The translations under genes were made by a program, and so were the position numbers. Positions 38,776-50,576 of a DNA stretch of 64,000 bases are shown here, piece after piece. The stretch is from Gluconobacter thailandicus F149-1 = NBRC 100600 (GTDB taxonomy: Bacteria; Pseudomonadota; Alphaproteobacteria; Acetobacterales; Acetobacteraceae), in contig NZ_BANH01000061.1 in NCBI RefSeq assembly GCF_000964465.1, positions 1-64,000 of the forward strand, in the 5' to 3' direction. The notes under the pieces were generated by a model, which saw only the letters and a list, made by a program, of their open reading frames with translations, ran no database searches and had not been told where the DNA came from. Position 1 is the stretch's first letter. The number at the start of each line of letters is the position of its first letter.

Positions 38776-40148
38776 CCGCTCTCTGGACCAGCCAGGAACT
38801 CCGTGATGCCACGCAAGGGACGCTCGCGGCCGATGTCAGCGTGACGGGTATTTCCATCGATACACGTACTCTGAAGCTTGGCGATCTGTTCATTGCTCTC
38901 AAGGGCGAAACCAGTGACGGACATGCCCATATTGCGCAGGCCCTCGAGGCCGGCGCAGCTTGCGTCATGGTGCACGATACGCAGGGTTCGACAGATCCTC
39001 GCCTGCTGATCGTCGCGGATACGATGAGTGGTCTTGAAGCACTTGGGCGTTACGCGCGTGACCGTTTTGACGGAAAGGTCATCGCCGTTACGGGAAGTGT
39101 GGGTAAGACCACCACGAAAGACATGCTGCGTACGGCGTTGTCAGCTCTTGGTCCGACACATGCGGCAGTCGCCTCCTATAACAATCACTGGGGCGTCCCT
39201 CTGACGCTCGCCCGCCTGCCACGAGACGCGCGGTTCTGCATCAGTGAAGTCGGCATGAACCATGTGGGTGAAATTGCGCCTCTGGCCGCGCAGGTGCGGC
39301 CGGATGTAGCGATCATCACCACGATTGGTACCGCCCATCTCGGCCATATGGGAAGTTTGGAAGAGATCGCCCGCGAAAAGGCCACGCTCTTTGGGGCCCT
39401 GACGGAAAATGGCACCGCCATCGTTCCAGACGATGCGATCGGGCAGGATCTGTTCAGGGCCGCACTCCCGGCTCATGCGAAGCTCTGGCACAGTGGTCTT
39501 TCCACAAACTCTGAAATCCGGCTCACGGGGCTTGTCTGCACGGCAGATGGAAGTGACTTTGTCCTGACGCTTCCCGGCGTTGGAGACATAAGCGTTCATC
39601 TGAATGCGCCGGGTCGCCATCTTGCGCGGAATGCCGCATTAGCTCTGGGTGCAGTTGCTGCGCTTGGGGAGAACGTTTCTAAAGCGTCTCATGCTCTTGC
39701 GGATTTTGTTCCGGGTGCCGGGCGCGGTCAGATGCGTGCAGTGCTGAATGGTGTTCAGTTGCTTGATGAGAGCTACAATGCCTCGACGACCAGCATCCGT
39801 TCGACGCTCGAAACACTTGCCCTGCTGCCCGCAAAGCGCCGCATCGCTGCTTTAGGCGATATCCGCGAGCTTGGTGCGTTTGCGGATGCTGAACATCGCT
39901 CTCTGGCAGATGCCGTCATTGCGGCCAATGCAATTGCATTCTGCTGTGGCGAGCATATGCGCGCTCTTTACGAGGCTCTGCCTGAAGCTCTGCGCGGGGC
40001 TTACGCGCCAGACTCACGTTCGCTCGCCCCCCTCCTTCTCAACGCTCTCCGGCCCGGCGATCTTCTGCTTGTCAAAGGCAGCCTGGGTAGCCGGATGCGC
40101 GATGTCATCGCCGCTCTCGATAACGCTTCCAACCCGGTCTCTGCCTGA
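38772..40148 (+). CDS. murF: UDP-MurNAc-tripeptide:D-Ala-D-Ala ligase
   Basis: A 458-residue Mur ligase that adds D-Ala-D-Ala. It has the ATP loop TGSVGKTTTKDML, a conserved N-terminal FIALKGETSDGHAHI segment and YNASTTSIRSTLE in the C-terminal domain. Its stop overlaps the mraY start (TGATG). Confidence 0.97.
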   Translation: MTALWTSQELRDATQGTLAADVSVTGISIDTRTLKLGDLFIALKGETSDGHAHIAQALEAGAACVMVHDTQGSTDPRLLIVADTMSGLEALGRYARDRFDGKVIAVTGSVGKTTTKDMLRTALSALGPTHAAVASYNNHWGVPLTLARLPRDARFCISEVGMNHVGEIAPLAAQVRPDVAIITTIGTAHLGHMGSLEEIAREKATLFGALTENGTAIVPDDAIGQDLFRAALPAHAKLWHSGLSTNSEIRLTGLVCTADGSDFVLTLPGVGDISVHLNAPGRHLARNAALALGAVAALGENVSKASHALADFVPGAGRGQMRAVLNGVQLLDESYNASTTSIRSTLETLALLPAKRRIAALGDIRELGAFADAEHRSLADAVIAANAIAFCCGEHMRALYEALPEALRGAYAPDSRSLAPLLLNALRPGDLLLVKGSLGSRMRDVIAALDNASNPVSA

Positions 40149-41239
40149 TGCTCTTCAATCTTGTTGCCTCACATGCCTCGTCGCATGGAGGCTTCTTCAA
40201 CCTTTTCCATTATCTGACGTTCCGTTCCGGATGTGCCTGCCTGACGGCACTGGTGATCTCGCTTGCGCTCGGCAATCCGTTCATCGCGCAACTCAAGCGG
40301 ATCCAGCGCGAAGGCCAGCCTATCCGGGCACTTGGCCCTGAACGTCATATTCTGGAAAAGGCGGGCACGCCGACCATGGGCGGGATGCTGATCCTCATTG
40401 CCCTGTTTTCAGCCACACTCCTCTGGGCGGATCTGACAAACGGTTTCGTCTGGGCCGTCATGCTGACGACAGCGGCTTTTGGGGCTGTTGGGTTTGCGGA
40501 CGATTACCTGAAGCTTTCAAAGCGCAACACACAGGGCGTTTCAAAGCGGATGCGGCTAGGCTGTGAATTCGCGGCGTCCCTGATTGCAGGCATCTGGCTC
40601 CAGCACCTGACGCCCCCGGAAATTCGCAACGCCGTAGCCTTTCCCTTTGTGAAGGATATTCTCCTGCCGCTGGGTTATGCCTTCCCGCTCTTTGCCATGA
40701 TTACGATTACCGGCTTTGGCAATGCCGTGAACTTCACGGATGGCCTGGATGGTCTGGCCATTGTTCCGGTTGTGATCGCTGCTCTGGTTTTTGCACTGAT
40801 CGCCTATCTGGTTGGCAACCACGTCTTCGCGGATTACCTCCAGCTTCATCCGGTTCCAGGCACTGGCGAACTGGCGGTTTTCTGTGCCGCACTGATTGGG
40901 GCCGGCCTTGGCTTCCTATGGTTCAATGCGCCTCCAGCAGCCGTTTTCATGGGCGATACAGGCTCCCTCTCGCTCGGCGGCGCACTGGGCGCCATTGCCG
41001 TCGCCGTCAAGCATGAGCTTGTTCTGTGCATCGTTGGTGGCCTGTTCGTGGCGGAGACGCTGTCCGTCGTCATTCAGGTGTTCTGGTACAAACGCACCGG
41101 ACGACGTGTGTTCCTGATGGCTCCGCTGCATCATCACTTCGAAAAGAAGGGCTGGCAGGAGCCGAAGATCGTCGTACGGTTCTGGATTGTCTCCATTGTT
41201 CTGGGGCTGTGTGGTCTGGCCACGCTGAAACTGAGATGA
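40148..41239 (+). CDS. mraY: phospho-MurNAc-pentapeptide translocase
   Basis: A 363-residue integral membrane enzyme (about ten helices) making lipid I from undecaprenyl phosphate and UDP-MurNAc-pentapeptide. The active-site motifs are [21 protein letters not shown] and the histidine-rich [13 protein letters not shown]. It overlaps murF and murD (ATGA). Confidence 0.97.
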   Translation: MLFNLVASHASSHGGFFNLFHYLTFRSGCACLTALVISLALGNPFIAQLKRIQREGQPIRALGPERHILEKAGTPTMGGMLILIALFSATLLWADLTNGFVWAVMLTTAAFGAVGFADDYLKLSKRNTQGVSKRMRLGCEFAASLIAGIWLQHLTPPEIRNAVAFPFVKDILLPLGYAFPLFAMITITGFGNAVNFTDGLDGLAIVPVVIAALVFALIAYLVGNHVFADYLQLHPVPGTGELAVFCAALIGAGLGFLWFNAPPAAVFMGDTGSLSLGGALGAIAVAVKHELVLCIVGGLFVAETLSVVIQVFWYKRTGRRVFLMAPLHHHFEKKGWQEPKIVVRFWIVSIVLGLCGLATLKLR

Positions 41240-42582
41240 ACGGATTTCCGACAGATCTTCTTGCAGGTGAGCGATACGCCGTCTGCGGTCTCGGCCGTAA
41301 CGGTGCAGCCGTAGTTGATGCGCTTCTGGGGATGGGGGCCGAGGTTCAGGCGTGGGATGATCGCAACCCTGTCCTTCCATTTCACGACCGCCTGACGCTC
41401 GCTCCTCTGACGGATTTGTCGGGTATGACAGCCCTCGTGCTGTCACCGGGTATTCCCCATCTTCTCCCGACCCCGCACCCCGTTGCCGAACTGGCACGCG
41501 CGCAAGGTATCCAGATCCTCTCCGATGCCGAACTGCTCTATCACGCAGTCAGAAAAGCCGGATCACAGGCACGATTTGCAGCTGTAACAGGCACGAACGG
41601 AAAATCCACAACAACGGCCCTTCTGGCTCATCTGCTCCAGTCCGCCGGAGTACCTTGCTCAGCGGGTGGCAATCTGGGAACGGCATCCCTCGCTCTTCCC
41701 CTCCTTCCTGATCAGGGCGCCTATGTCATCGAGATGTCGTCCTACATGCTGGAACGGCTCGACCGTTTTCATGCTTCCACGGCATGCCTCCTGAACATCA
41801 CGCCTGATCATCTGGATCGTCATGGCGATATGGACGGGTATGCCGCCGCCAAAGCCCATGTCTTTGACAACATGACGTCAGATGATCTGGCTGCCATCGG
41901 GCAGGATGATCCCTGGTGCCAGAAAATTGCAGACGAACTCACGGCTCAGGGTGTGCCCGTGACGTTGCTGAACCCGGATACGGTGCCTGAATTTGTGGGC
42001 GACGCCCTGCCGGGCCGACACAATCTTCAAAACGTTGCTGCGGCCTGGGCCATGGCGCGCCATCTTGGATTGAATGATGACGCAATCCGCAAGGGGCTGG
42101 CGTCTTTCCCGGGGCTAGAACATCGCCTTCAAAAAATTGCCGAATGCGATGGTGTCGCTTTCGTCAATGACAGCAAGGCCACCAACGCGGAAGCTGCGTC
42201 CAAGGCGCTCGGGTCGTATGATCGGGTTATGTGGATTGCAGGCGGCACGGCCAAAGCAGGTGGCATCGAAATGCTGGCCCCTTGGTTCGACCGAATTGCG
42301 CAGGCTTTTCTGATCGGTCGGGATGCGGGCATTTTTGCAGAAACACTCAAGGCTCATGACGTGCCTTTCACGGTGAGCAAAACGTTGGATCTCGCCGTCC
42401 CGGCAGCATTTGAGGCTGCACGAAAAGAAGGCGTAAAAACCGTTCTTCTGTCTCCTGCATGCGCAAGTTTTGATCAGTTTCGCAGTTTTGAGGATCGTGG
42501 GTCACACTTTCTCCAGATTTGCGATAATATTGTGAAATCAGGCCATTCGGGCGAAATGCTCACAGCACAACAGGAAGGGTGA
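41236..42582 (+). CDS. murD: UDP-MurNAc-L-alanine:D-glutamate ligase
   Basis: A 448-residue Mur ligase started at [18 protein letters not shown], whose ATG overlaps the mraY stop. The ATP loop is [15 protein letters not shown], with [15 protein letters not shown] for the acidic substrate region. An upstream open frame lies inside mraY and is not part of the gene. Confidence 0.97.
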   Translation: MNGFPTDLLAGERYAVCGLGRNGAAVVDALLGMGAEVQAWDDRNPVLPFHDRLTLAPLTDLSGMTALVLSPGIPHLLPTPHPVAELARAQGIQILSDAELLYHAVRKAGSQARFAAVTGTNGKSTTTALLAHLLQSAGVPCSAGGNLGTASLALPLLPDQGAYVIEMSSYMLERLDRFHASTACLLNITPDHLDRHGDMDGYAAAKAHVFDNMTSDDLAAIGQDDPWCQKIADELTAQGVPVTLLNPDTVPEFVGDALPGRHNLQNVAAAWAMARHLGLNDDAIRKGLASFPGLEHRLQKIAECDGVAFVNDSKATNAEAASKALGSYDRVMWIAGGTAKAGGIEMLAPWFDRIAQAFLIGRDAGIFAETLKAHDVPFTVSKTLDLAVPAAFEAARKEGVKTVLLSPACASFDQFRSFEDRGSHFLQICDNIVKSGHSGEMLTAQQEG

Positions 42583-42587
42583 CGGTC

Positions 42588-43781
42588 ATGGCGGGTACCT
42601 CCCGTGTCGATTCATCGGCAGTCGCCCGCTGGTGGCGCAATACCGACCGCGTCACGCTCGCCTGCGTCGGCATCCTGATTGGTCTGGGATATGTTCTGAT
42701 GCTCGCGGCCAGCCCGGCCGTGGCATCACGTATCGGCGCGTCCCGCAACATGTTCATTCTCAAGCAGGTCATCTTCCTGACGCTCGCTGGAGTAATCGTG
42801 CTGGGGGTCTCTTACCTGTCTCGCGAAGGGGTCAAGAAGCTGGCATTCATCGGCGGCATTATTGCCCTCGCCGCCACGGCCATGACGCTTGTCCACGGCA
42901 TGGAGATCAAGGGCGCACGGCGGTGGATTGCCCTGCCCATGATGTCCGTGCAGCCTTCCGAGTTTCTCAAGCCCTGTTTTGCTGTGGTCACGGGATGGCT
43001 TCTGTCTGCCCGCCGAACTGTTGTGCTACGCGGGAATATTGCTTTTCCCGGCATGCTTCTCGCCTTTGCCTGTTTCGGCGTCATTCTCGCGCTTCTGAAA
43101 TCCCAGCCTGATATCGGCATGCTATCCGTCATTACGATGGTCTTCATGACGCAGCTTTTCGTGGACGGTCTGCGGCTGTACTGGGTCGGTCTTTGCGTTG
43201 CGGGCATGGTTGGCGCGTTCGGTATGGCGTTTGTCATGTTCCCGCATGTCCGTTCCCGTGTTGAGCGCTTCCTGCATCCGGATGTCGGCGATCATTATCA
43301 GATCGACACGGCTCTGCGCGCTTTCGGCAATGGTGGCCTTCTGGGGCGCGGTCCGGGTGAAGGGCGCGTCAAGGACCTGTTGCCTGACGCCCATGCTGAC
43401 TTCGTGTTCGCGGTTGCTGGCGAAGAGTACGGGCTTCTGCTCTGCTTTGGCATCATCATCGTTTTCGGAATTATCGTCCTGCGCACATTGCTGAAGCTGA
43501 TGCGGGAAGAAGATCCGTTCGTGATCGTATCGGCCGCGGGTCTGGTCACCGGTTTCGGCTTGCAGGCCTTCGTCAATATGGGCTCGACACTCCATCTCAT
43601 CCCGACGAAAGGCATGACGCTGCCGTTTATTTCCTATGGCGGCAGTTCGGCCATGTCCGTAGCGATGACGATGGGCATGGTTCTGGCCCTGACGCGCCAT
43701 CATGTCGGCCCCGGCAGGATTGCCCAGCGCGTCGCAACGCCCTACACCCCCGGTTCCCTCCTTGAAAGACACACACCATGA
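42588..43781 (+). CDS. ftsW: lipid II polymerase FtsW (SEDS family)
   Basis: A 397-residue SEDS protein with about ten transmembrane helices. It polymerises septal glycan from lipid II with FtsI. The conserved GMTLPFISYGGSS loop and QPDIGM are present. ATG 42588 is preferred because AGGAAGG lies at a good distance; GTG 42579, which overlaps the murD stop, is an alternative. It overlaps murG by ATGA. Confidence 0.96.
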   Translation: MAGTSRVDSSAVARWWRNTDRVTLACVGILIGLGYVLMLAASPAVASRIGASRNMFILKQVIFLTLAGVIVLGVSYLSREGVKKLAFIGGIIALAATAMTLVHGMEIKGARRWIALPMMSVQPSEFLKPCFAVVTGWLLSARRTVVLRGNIAFPGMLLAFACFGVILALLKSQPDIGMLSVITMVFMTQLFVDGLRLYWVGLCVAGMVGAFGMAFVMFPHVRSRVERFLHPDVGDHYQIDTALRAFGNGGLLGRGPGEGRVKDLLPDAHADFVFAVAGEEYGLLLCFGIIIVFGIIVLRTLLKLMREEDPFVIVSAAGLVTGFGLQAFVNMGSTLHLIPTKGMTLPFISYGGSSAMSVAMTMGMVLALTRHHVGPGRIAQRVATPYTPGSLLERHTP

Positions 43782-44875
43782 AACGCCCGATTGTCATTGC
43801 TGCTGGCGGAACGGGAGGACATTTCTTCCCGGCTGAAGCTGTTGCAACAGTCCTGGCGGAGCGTGGTCATGATCTTGTTCTCATGACGGATGCCCGACAT
43901 GGGCGCCGTGAGACGGGTCTGTTCAAGGATCGCCCGCAATATGTGCTGGACGGTGCTGGCGTGGCGGGCAAGGGCATTGGCGGCAAACTGCGTGGTGTGA
44001 CGGCTCTGCTGCGCGGGATGCTGGAAGCCCGCAAGATTCTGAAGACGCTGGATGCGGCAGCTGTTGTTGGTTTCGGCGGGTATCCGTCCATTCCGCCTTT
44101 GCTGGCATCCCGGATGTTGTCAAAAGCCAGTCGGCCGGAAATGGTCATCCATGAAGGCAATGCCGTTCTGGGGCAGGCCAATGCGTTCCTGTCCCGGTTT
44201 TCTCCGCTGATTGCCACATCCTATGAGAACGTGGCCCGCCTGCCGCAGGGTTCTCACGTGACCTTGACGGGCATGCCCGTTCGGGCGGAAATTGAGGCGC
44301 TCTTTGGGCAGACCTATGCAGCGCCAACTGAAACCGTTCGCATTCTTGTCTGGGGCGGGTCTCTTGGTGCGCGTGTGTTTTCGGATGTTGTTCCGCAAGC
44401 TTTGGCGGCTTTACCGTTCGGGTTCCGCACGCGTCTGCATGTAACCCAGCAGGTTCGCGCCGAGGATACGGACCGTGTTCGCGCCATATACGAAGACGCG
44501 GGCATTGCCGTTGAAGTTGAGCCCTTCTTTAACGATGTGCCGGACCGTCTGAAATCCGCTCATCTGGTAATCGGTCGTGCGGGTGGCTCTTCCGTAGCCG
44601 AACTGGCAATGGCAGGTCTTCCGTCCATTCTGGTTCCGCTGCCGATCGCAGCCTCTGACGAACAGGGCGCCAACGGCAAGGCCCTCCAGGACACCGGCGC
44701 AGCATGGATGATCCGCCAGCCGGACTTTACAGCCGCCGCCGTCACGGCCCTGGTCGCCGATCTGCTGACACATCCAGACCGTCTCGCCGCCGCTGCGGAA
44801 GCTGCCCGACGCTTTGCTCGCCCTCATGCTGCCGCAAAGGTAGCCGACCTGATCGAATCAGGCCTCAAGTCCTGA
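43778..44875 (+). CDS. murG: GlcNAc transferase making lipid II
   Basis: A 365-residue peripheral membrane enzyme that adds GlcNAc to lipid I. The glycine-rich [16 protein letters not shown] loop and the nucleotide-sugar site [22 protein letters not shown] (cited by [12 protein letters not shown]) are intact. A 40-bp spacer follows before murC. Confidence 0.97.
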   Translation: MKRPIVIAAGGTGGHFFPAEAVATVLAERGHDLVLMTDARHGRRETGLFKDRPQYVLDGAGVAGKGIGGKLRGVTALLRGMLEARKILKTLDAAAVVGFGGYPSIPPLLASRMLSKASRPEMVIHEGNAVLGQANAFLSRFSPLIATSYENVARLPQGSHVTLTGMPVRAEIEALFGQTYAAPTETVRILVWGGSLGARVFSDVVPQALAALPFGFRTRLHVTQQVRAEDTDRVRAIYEDAGIAVEVEPFFNDVPDRLKSAHLVIGRAGGSSVAELAMAGLPSILVPLPIAASDEQGANGKALQDTGAAWMIRQPDFTAAAVTALVADLLTHPDRLAAAAEAARRFARPHAAAKVADLIESGLKS

Positions 44876-44915
44876 TCTTTTTCTTTTGTCCTATTACCTC
44901 AAGAGTACCTGCCCC

Positions 44916-46352
44916 ATGCGCGCCCTGCCCCTGAACATCGGAACCATTCATTTCGTCGGTATCGGCGGCATCGGAATGTCCGGCATTGCGGAAGTTCTGC
45001 ACATGCTCGGATACCGGGTTCAGGGTTCGGATATTGCGGAGAACGCGAACGTACAGCGCCTTCGTCAGGCGGGTATCGAGATCCATATCGGGCATGATGC
45101 TGTCAATCTGGGCGATGCTCAGGTTGTCGTGACGTCCACGGCTGTCAAAAAAGACAATCCGGAGGTTGTTGCAGCCCGTGCAAAGCTGATCCCGGTCGTG
45201 CGACGTGCGGAAATGCTGGCAGAACTGATGCGTCTGCGCTGGTCCGTCGCCATTGGCGGCACACACGGCAAGACGACGACGACGAGCCTCGTAGCCTGCG
45301 TTCTGGAACATGCCAAGCTGGACCCGACCGTCATCAACGGTGGTATCATTGAGGCTTATGGCACCAATACCCGCATGGGCTCCGGAGACTGGATGGTCGT
45401 GGAAGCCGACGAAAGCGACGGGTCTTTCCTGCGCCTTCCGGCCGTTATTGCCGTCATCACGAATATGGACCCCGAGCATCTCGATCACTGGGGAACGGAA
45501 GAAGCGATGCAGGCGGGCTATGACCAGTTCGTCTCCAATATTCCGTTCTATGGTTTTGCAGTGCTTTGCGTCGACCATCCGCAGGTTCAGCAGATGATCC
45601 CACGCCTGTCGGATCATCGCATCATCACCTATGGCTTCAGCCCGCAAGCCGATGTTCGCGCCGAAAAGGTTGTGATGGACAAGCGCGGTGCGACATTCGA
45701 GGTTGTGGTGACGAACCGTGCTCACAACCGGACCCGCCGGGCTGGGCCTTTCCGCCTGCCGATGCTGGGACACCATAACGTTCTGAACTCGCTGGCTGCC
45801 ATTGCTGTGGCGCTGGAAATGGAAATCAGTGATTCCGTAATCGCGTCTGGCCTTGCATCGTTCAAGGGCGTGAAGCGTCGCTTTACCCGCACTGGCGAAT
45901 ACAATGGCGTGGCGATCATTGATGATTACGGCCATCACCCGGTCGAAATCGCGGCCGTTCTGAAAGCTGCGCGGCAGGCGGGTGCAAAGAACGTCATTGC
46001 TGTTGTGCAGCCTCACCGTTATTCCCGTCTCAAGGGTCTGTTTGGCGAATTCTGCACCTGCATGAATGATGCGGATACCGTGATCGTAGCAGATGTCTAT
46101 GCCGCCGGGGAAAGCCCGATTGAAGACGCAGATCGGGATGCTCTGGTTGAAGGACTACGTGATCGTGGCCACCGATCGGTTGTGCCACTGCCTTCGCCTG
46201 AGCTTCTGCCGGAAATGATCAACGCCATCGCTAAACCGGGCGATTACGTTGTGTGCCTCGGCGCAGGAACCATCACACAGTGGGCGCAGACACTCCCGCA
46301 TGATCTCGAAGCCCTGAACGCCAAGAAGCCAACAGCGGAAAGCGCGGTATGA
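44916..46352 (+). CDS. murC: UDP-N-acetylmuramate:L-alanine ligase
   Basis: A 478-residue Mur ligase, first of the series. It starts at [18 protein letters not shown] with the [11 protein letters not shown] loop near residue 20 and the ATP loop [16 protein letters not shown] at 44886 is in frame but would add residues without family support. It overlaps murB (ATGA). Confidence 0.97.
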   Translation: MRALPLNIGTIHFVGIGGIGMSGIAEVLHMLGYRVQGSDIAENANVQRLRQAGIEIHIGHDAVNLGDAQVVVTSTAVKKDNPEVVAARAKLIPVVRRAEMLAELMRLRWSVAIGGTHGKTTTTSLVACVLEHAKLDPTVINGGIIEAYGTNTRMGSGDWMVVEADESDGSFLRLPAVIAVITNMDPEHLDHWGTEEAMQAGYDQFVSNIPFYGFAVLCVDHPQVQQMIPRLSDHRIITYGFSPQADVRAEKVVMDKRGATFEVVVTNRAHNRTRRAGPFRLPMLGHHNVLNSLAAIAVALEMEISDSVIASGLASFKGVKRRFTRTGEYNGVAIIDDYGHHPVEIAAVLKAARQAGAKNVIAVVQPHRYSRLKGLFGEFCTCMNDADTVIVADVYAAGESPIEDADRDALVEGLRDRGHRSVVPLPSPELLPEMINAIAKPGDYVVCLGAGTITQWAQTLPHDLEALNAKKPTAESAV

Positions 46353-47263
46353 ACGACGCTTTCCCTGTTAGCGGACTGCGCGGACGCCTGACGGCCAATG
46401 CGCCTCTGGGTGCACGTGCGTGGTTCCGGACTGGTGGCCCTGCGGACTGGCTGTTCATTCCCGAAGATGTGGAAGATCTCGCCAATCTTCTGCGTAACCG
46501 CCCAACCGATCTGCCCCTGACCGTTCTCGGGGCCTGCTCGAACGTCATTATTCGTGATGGCGGCATCGAGGGCGTCGTCATTCGTCTGGCCCGTGGCTTT
46601 TCGGATATTCAGGTTGAAGCAGACGGCATTATTGCGGGCGCGGCGGCTCTGGATGTCACAGTTGCCGAACACAGTGCTGCGGCCGGACTGGCGGGACTGG
46701 AATTTCTGGTTGGTATTCCGGGATCTATCGGCGGTGCGGTGCGCATGAATGCTGGTGCCTATGGCTCCGATATCAAAGCTGTTCTCGACTGGGCCGAAAT
46801 CCTGACGGCTGATGGTGAACTGCGTCGCCTGTCCTGCGAAGAGCTGGGTTTCGATTATCGCCATTCCGAATTGCCTGAAGGAGCGATCGTCGTCCGTGCC
46901 CGCCTGCGTGGAACACCTGACGCACCGGAAGCCATTCGTGAACGTCTTGCAGAAATCCGGGCGTCTCGTGAAGCCTCGCAACCCGTGCGCGCCCGTACGG
47001 GTGGATCGACCTTCCGCAATCCGGATGGTCACAAGGCCTGGGCGCTGGTTGATGAAGCAGGTTGTCGCGGCATGATGCTGGGCGGTGCGCAGGTCAGCGA
47101 GAAACACTGCAATTTTCTGCTCAACCTTGGTGAAGCAACAAGCGAACAGCTTGAAACCCTTGGTGAGACCGTTCGCAAAAAAGTTCTGGATCAGAGCGGT
47201 ATTGACCTGCACTGGGAAATCAGACGCATTGGTCGCAGGAATATGGGAGAGAAGACGGTATGA
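46349..47263 (+). CDS. murB: UDP-N-acetylenolpyruvoylglucosamine reductase
   Basis: A 304-residue FAD-dependent enzyme making UDP-MurNAc. It has [10 protein letters not shown], the FAD-binding [18 protein letters not shown], and [18 protein letters not shown]. The [23 protein letters not shown] region is that of the short type II enzyme. It overlaps murC and ddl. Confidence 0.96.
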   Translation: MNDAFPVSGLRGRLTANAPLGARAWFRTGGPADWLFIPEDVEDLANLLRNRPTDLPLTVLGACSNVIIRDGGIEGVVIRLARGFSDIQVEADGIIAGAAALDVTVAEHSAAAGLAGLEFLVGIPGSIGGAVRMNAGAYGSDIKAVLDWAEILTADGELRRLSCEELGFDYRHSELPEGAIVVRARLRGTPDAPEAIRERLAEIRASREASQPVRARTGGSTFRNPDGHKAWALVDEAGCRGMMLGGAQVSEKHCNFLLNLGEATSEQLETLGETVRKKVLDQSGIDLHWEIRRIGRRNMGEKTV

Positions 47264-48171
47264 AGGTCGCAGTTCTTTATGGCGGTACGTCCAGCGAGCG
47301 ACCTGTCAGCCTTGTCAGCGGTGAGGCCGCCATCTCAGCCCTGCGTGAGAAGGGTCACGATGTTACGCCCGTGGATATCGGGCCCGATATCGCGACGACC
47401 ATTCAGGCGCTGAAAACTGCCTCTCCGGACGTCGTCTTCAATGCTCTCCACGGCCCGAAGGGTGAAGACGGGGCTATTCAGGGCGTTCTGGAATGGCTGA
47501 ATCTGCCCTATACCCATTCCGGCATCCGGGCATCTGCCGTTGCCATGGACAAGGGAGCGACACGTATCCTTCTTGCCGCAGCGGGCCTGCCGGTTGCAGA
47601 AGGCCGTGTCGTGACAGCTACCGAACTTGCCGAAGCCGATCCCCTTCCCGTCCCTTATGTGATCAAGCCTGTTGCAGAAGGGTCTTCCGTTGGTGTCGAG
47701 ATCATCCGTGCAGGTGACAACCGCCGCGCCGAAATCGCGCGGACATGGCGTTTTGGCAAGGAAGCCCTTGTTGAGAGCTTTATCCCCGGACGTGAACTGA
47801 CGGCCGGCGTCATGGGAAATCGTGCGCTTGCCGTGACCGATATCCTACCTGCCGAAACCGCGGCATTTTACGATTTTGAAGCCAAGTACAAGGCTGGTGG
47901 CTCACGTCACGTCGTGCCTGCTGACTTGCCTGAAAGTGTCACGGCACGTGCGCTTGACTACGCTCTGCGCGCTCATCAGACACTGGGTTGCGCCGGGGCC
48001 AGCCGGACAGATTTCCGCTATGATGACGAAACCGACACGCTCATCATTCTCGAAGTCAACACACAGCCTGGTATGACTCCAACGTCCCTGTTGCCGGAAC
48101 AGGCTGCCTATTGTGGTATTTCCTATCCAGACCTGTGTGACTGGATGGTTCGGGAGGCACTGAACCGCTGA
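47260..48171 (+). CDS. ddl: D-alanine:D-alanine ligase
   Basis: A 303-residue ATP-grasp enzyme. Motifs: LYGGTSSERPVSLVSG at the start, HGPKGEDGAIQG, and the metal/ATP site LEVNTQPGMTPTSL near residue 268. It supplies the dipeptide used by MurF. Its stop overlaps ftsQ (TGATG). Confidence 0.97.
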   Translation: MKVAVLYGGTSSERPVSLVSGEAAISALREKGHDVTPVDIGPDIATTIQALKTASPDVVFNALHGPKGEDGAIQGVLEWLNLPYTHSGIRASAVAMDKGATRILLAAAGLPVAEGRVVTATELAEADPLPVPYVIKPVAEGSSVGVEIIRAGDNRRAEIARTWRFGKEALVESFIPGRELTAGVMGNRALAVTDILPAETAAFYDFEAKYKAGGSRHVVPADLPESVTARALDYALRAHQTLGCAGASRTDFRYDDETDTLIILEVNTQPGMTPTSLLPEQAAYCGISYPDLCDWMVREALNR

Positions 48172-49124
48172 TGCGCAGGGATGGCCGCCCTCAGGAACCG
48201 GATTTCCACCGTGACCCGTCTTTCCGGACTGGCCGCCCGACGGCCATGCCGCCGTATGAAGACCGGCCATCACGCGCGAAGCTGTTCTGGCGTCGGCAGC
48301 GGCGACTGATCAGACCGGGAATTGTACTCCTGGTAGTCGTTGGAATAGGCACTGTGGGTGCACGTCTTCTTTACGATGCGGCGTCTGAAGAACGTTTTGC
48401 TCCGTTGCGCGAAAAACTGGTTGCGATGGAGCCTTTGCCCATCCGTCATGTTGTCATCAACGGCCGAGGTATGACCAGCGAAGCCTCGATCTATGATGCT
48501 CTTGGGACCAATCTGGGACGACCGATTTTTGGGTTTTCCGTCGAGGCCGCCCGCAAGCGGATTGATGAATTGCCGTTCGTCGATCACGCCACTGTCGAGC
48601 GCCGGATGCCAGACACAGTCATCATCAATCTGACGGAACGCACCCCCGTTGCCGTCTGGCAGATCCATGGCCATTTCACCCTGATCAACCGGGCAGGTGA
48701 AGAGGTTCCGGATCAGGGACTGACGGGAAAAAACGCGCAGGCATTCCTTCAGCTTCCACTGGTAGTAGGTGAAGGCGCTAATACGGCGGCATCCAGCGTG
48801 ATCGACGCGCTGGCGAAACAGCCGGATGTCAAATCGCGCGTGACAGCCCTGGTCCGTGTGGGAAACCGCCGCTGGAATATAACCCTGAAGGACGGAACAA
48901 CCGTGCTCCTGCCAGAAGGCGAAGAAGCTGCCGCCTTTGCACGTCTTGCCCGTTACCAGGGTTCCATGCAGTTGCTGGACCGGCCTGTGGTGTCGATTGA
49001 CATGCGACTGCCAGACAGGATGGTCATTCATCAGGTTCCGGCCCCCGCTCCGCCGCCTGACGCCGCAAAGCCTGACCCTTCCGCCCCGCCTTCTGACAGT
49101 AACCAGACGACACAACAGCCATGA
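48171..49124 (+). CDS. ftsQ: cell division protein FtsQ
   Basis: A 317-residue bitopic protein with a basic cytoplasmic tail, one transmembrane helix (about 44-64, GIVLLVVVGIGTVGARLLY), and a periplasmic POTRA domain (about 85-155, IRHVVINGRGMTSEASIYDAL) before the beta domain. The end is Pro-rich. It bridges early and late division proteins. It overlaps ddl and ftsA. Confidence 0.95.
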   Translation: MRRDGRPQEPDFHRDPSFRTGRPTAMPPYEDRPSRAKLFWRRQRRLIRPGIVLLVVVGIGTVGARLLYDAASEERFAPLREKLVAMEPLPIRHVVINGRGMTSEASIYDALGTNLGRPIFGFSVEAARKRIDELPFVDHATVERRMPDTVIINLTERTPVAVWQIHGHFTLINRAGEEVPDQGLTGKNAQAFLQLPLVVGEGANTAASSVIDALAKQPDVKSRVTALVRVGNRRWNITLKDGTTVLLPEGEEAAAFARLARYQGSMQLLDRPVVSIDMRLPDRMVIHQVPAPAPPPDAAKPDPSAPPSDSNQTTQQP

Positions 49125-50518
49125 CCGATCTCACACCAACGTCCGATCTTCCGGCCTTCCGTCGCCGGCGCGGTCTGCGAGGCCGGTCCCTGATTCCCGT
49201 GGGCGGGGAGCGTGATGTCGCGCTAAACCGGACCCCGCGGGAAATTCTACCCCTACCGCCGGAGGAGACTTCCAAACCGCGGGTATGGCGGAATGGCGTT
49301 TTTGGTGCGCTGGATATTGGCACAACCAAAATGACCTGCCTGATCGGCAAAGGCGAACCAGACGGATCAATTCAGGTTCTGGGGTATGGCTGGCGTCGCT
49401 CCCACGGTATTCGGTCGGGGTCGATTGTCGATATCCGGGAAGCGGAAGCCGCGATCCGCGCGACAGTTGGTCAAGCCGAAGAAGCAGCCGAGCGCCGCAT
49501 GGATTCGCTGGTCGTCAATCTGTCCTGCGGTCATCCCCGCAGCCGACTCATCGATGCACATCTGCCGATTGGTGGCCGGGAAGTCACGGATGGCGATGTG
49601 CAGCGTCTCATTGCGGACGGACAGGCACGCGCATGGTCCGAGGGCCGGGACGTTATTCATACGCTTCCCATTGGGTATGTCGTTGATTCCATGCCCGGCA
49701 TTGCAGATCCCCGCGGGCACCAGTGCGAGCAACTCGCCACGAAACTGCATGTCGTGGATATGAATTCCAGCGCCCTGCGTACGCTGGATACGGTTCTGCA
49801 GCATTCGGAGCTGAAACTTGATGGTCTGGTTTCCAGCCCCTTCGCATCTGGCGTTTCCGTTCTGGCAGATGAAGAGCGCGATCTCGGTGTCACGGTTGTT
49901 GAAATGGGTGGCGGCACAACATCTCTGGCCGTGTTCTGTGAAGGCAAGCTGATCCATACGGCGCAAATTCCGGTTGGTGGCCTGCATGTCACACGCGATA
50001 TTGCCGGTGTGCTCTCTACATCTCTGGAAACAGCCGAACGCCTGAAAACCATGTATGGTGCTGCACAGCTCGGCTCAGATGATCAACGCGAAATCCTGTC
50101 TGTTCCCCTGATCGGGGAAGGACGGGACCGTCTGGCTCGTATTCCGCGCTCAAAAGTGATTTCCGTTATTCAGCCCCGGGTTGAAGAGACGCTTGAACTT
50201 GTGCGCCATGCTCTGGACAATGCCGGTCTGGGTCGGCTCGCCAATGGGCGCGTCGTTCTGACAGGAGGGGCCTCCCTCATGGAAGGCATTGTTCCTGTCG
50301 CCACACGTATTCTCGCTCGGCCGGTTCGTATGGGCAAACCGCTGAACGTTCATGGCCTGCCGGAGACTGCTGCAGCTTCGGCCGGTTTTTCCACCGCTGC
50401 GGGGCTTCTGGCCTGGGCAGCGGGCGCTGATCGGGATTTTGGAGACGTTTCTGCTCCTGAACCCCGCTCTGGCGGCCTTCTGAAGCGTTTCGTGGGCTTC
50501 ATCCGCGATCGTGGATGA
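49121..50518 (+). CDS. ftsA: cell division protein FtsA
   Basis: A 465-residue actin-like membrane tether for FtsZ. GALDIGTTKMTCLIG (about 62) is the phosphate-1 loop, EMGGGTTSLAVF the phosphate-2 loop, and the protein ends with an amphipathic helix (GGLLKRFVGFIRDRG) that binds membrane. The N-terminal ~60 residues before the actin fold are Pro/Arg-rich and longer than in E. coli. Confidence 0.96.
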   Translation: MTDLTPTSDLPAFRRRRGLRGRSLIPVGGERDVALNRTPREILPLPPEETSKPRVWRNGVFGALDIGTTKMTCLIGKGEPDGSIQVLGYGWRRSHGIRSGSIVDIREAEAAIRATVGQAEEAAERRMDSLVVNLSCGHPRSRLIDAHLPIGGREVTDGDVQRLIADGQARAWSEGRDVIHTLPIGYVVDSMPGIADPRGHQCEQLATKLHVVDMNSSALRTLDTVLQHSELKLDGLVSSPFASGVSVLADEERDLGVTVVEMGGGTTSLAVFCEGKLIHTAQIPVGGLHVTRDIAGVLSTSLETAERLKTMYGAAQLGSDDQREILSVPLIGEGRDRLARIPRSKVISVIQPRVEETLELVRHALDNAGLGRLANGRVVLTGGASLMEGIVPVATRILARPVRMGKPLNVHGLPETAAASAGFSTAAGLLAWAAGADRDFGDVSAPEPRSGGLLKRFVGFIRDRG

Positions 50519-50576
50519 GCTACACAGAAATTAACGCCCTTTTTTCCGTTGCTTCCTCGCAGTTCCGGACCTGATC

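Noticed and set aside
44865-46016. Minus-strand frame of 383 codons
   Set aside because: Antisense to murC, whose motifs are unambiguous.
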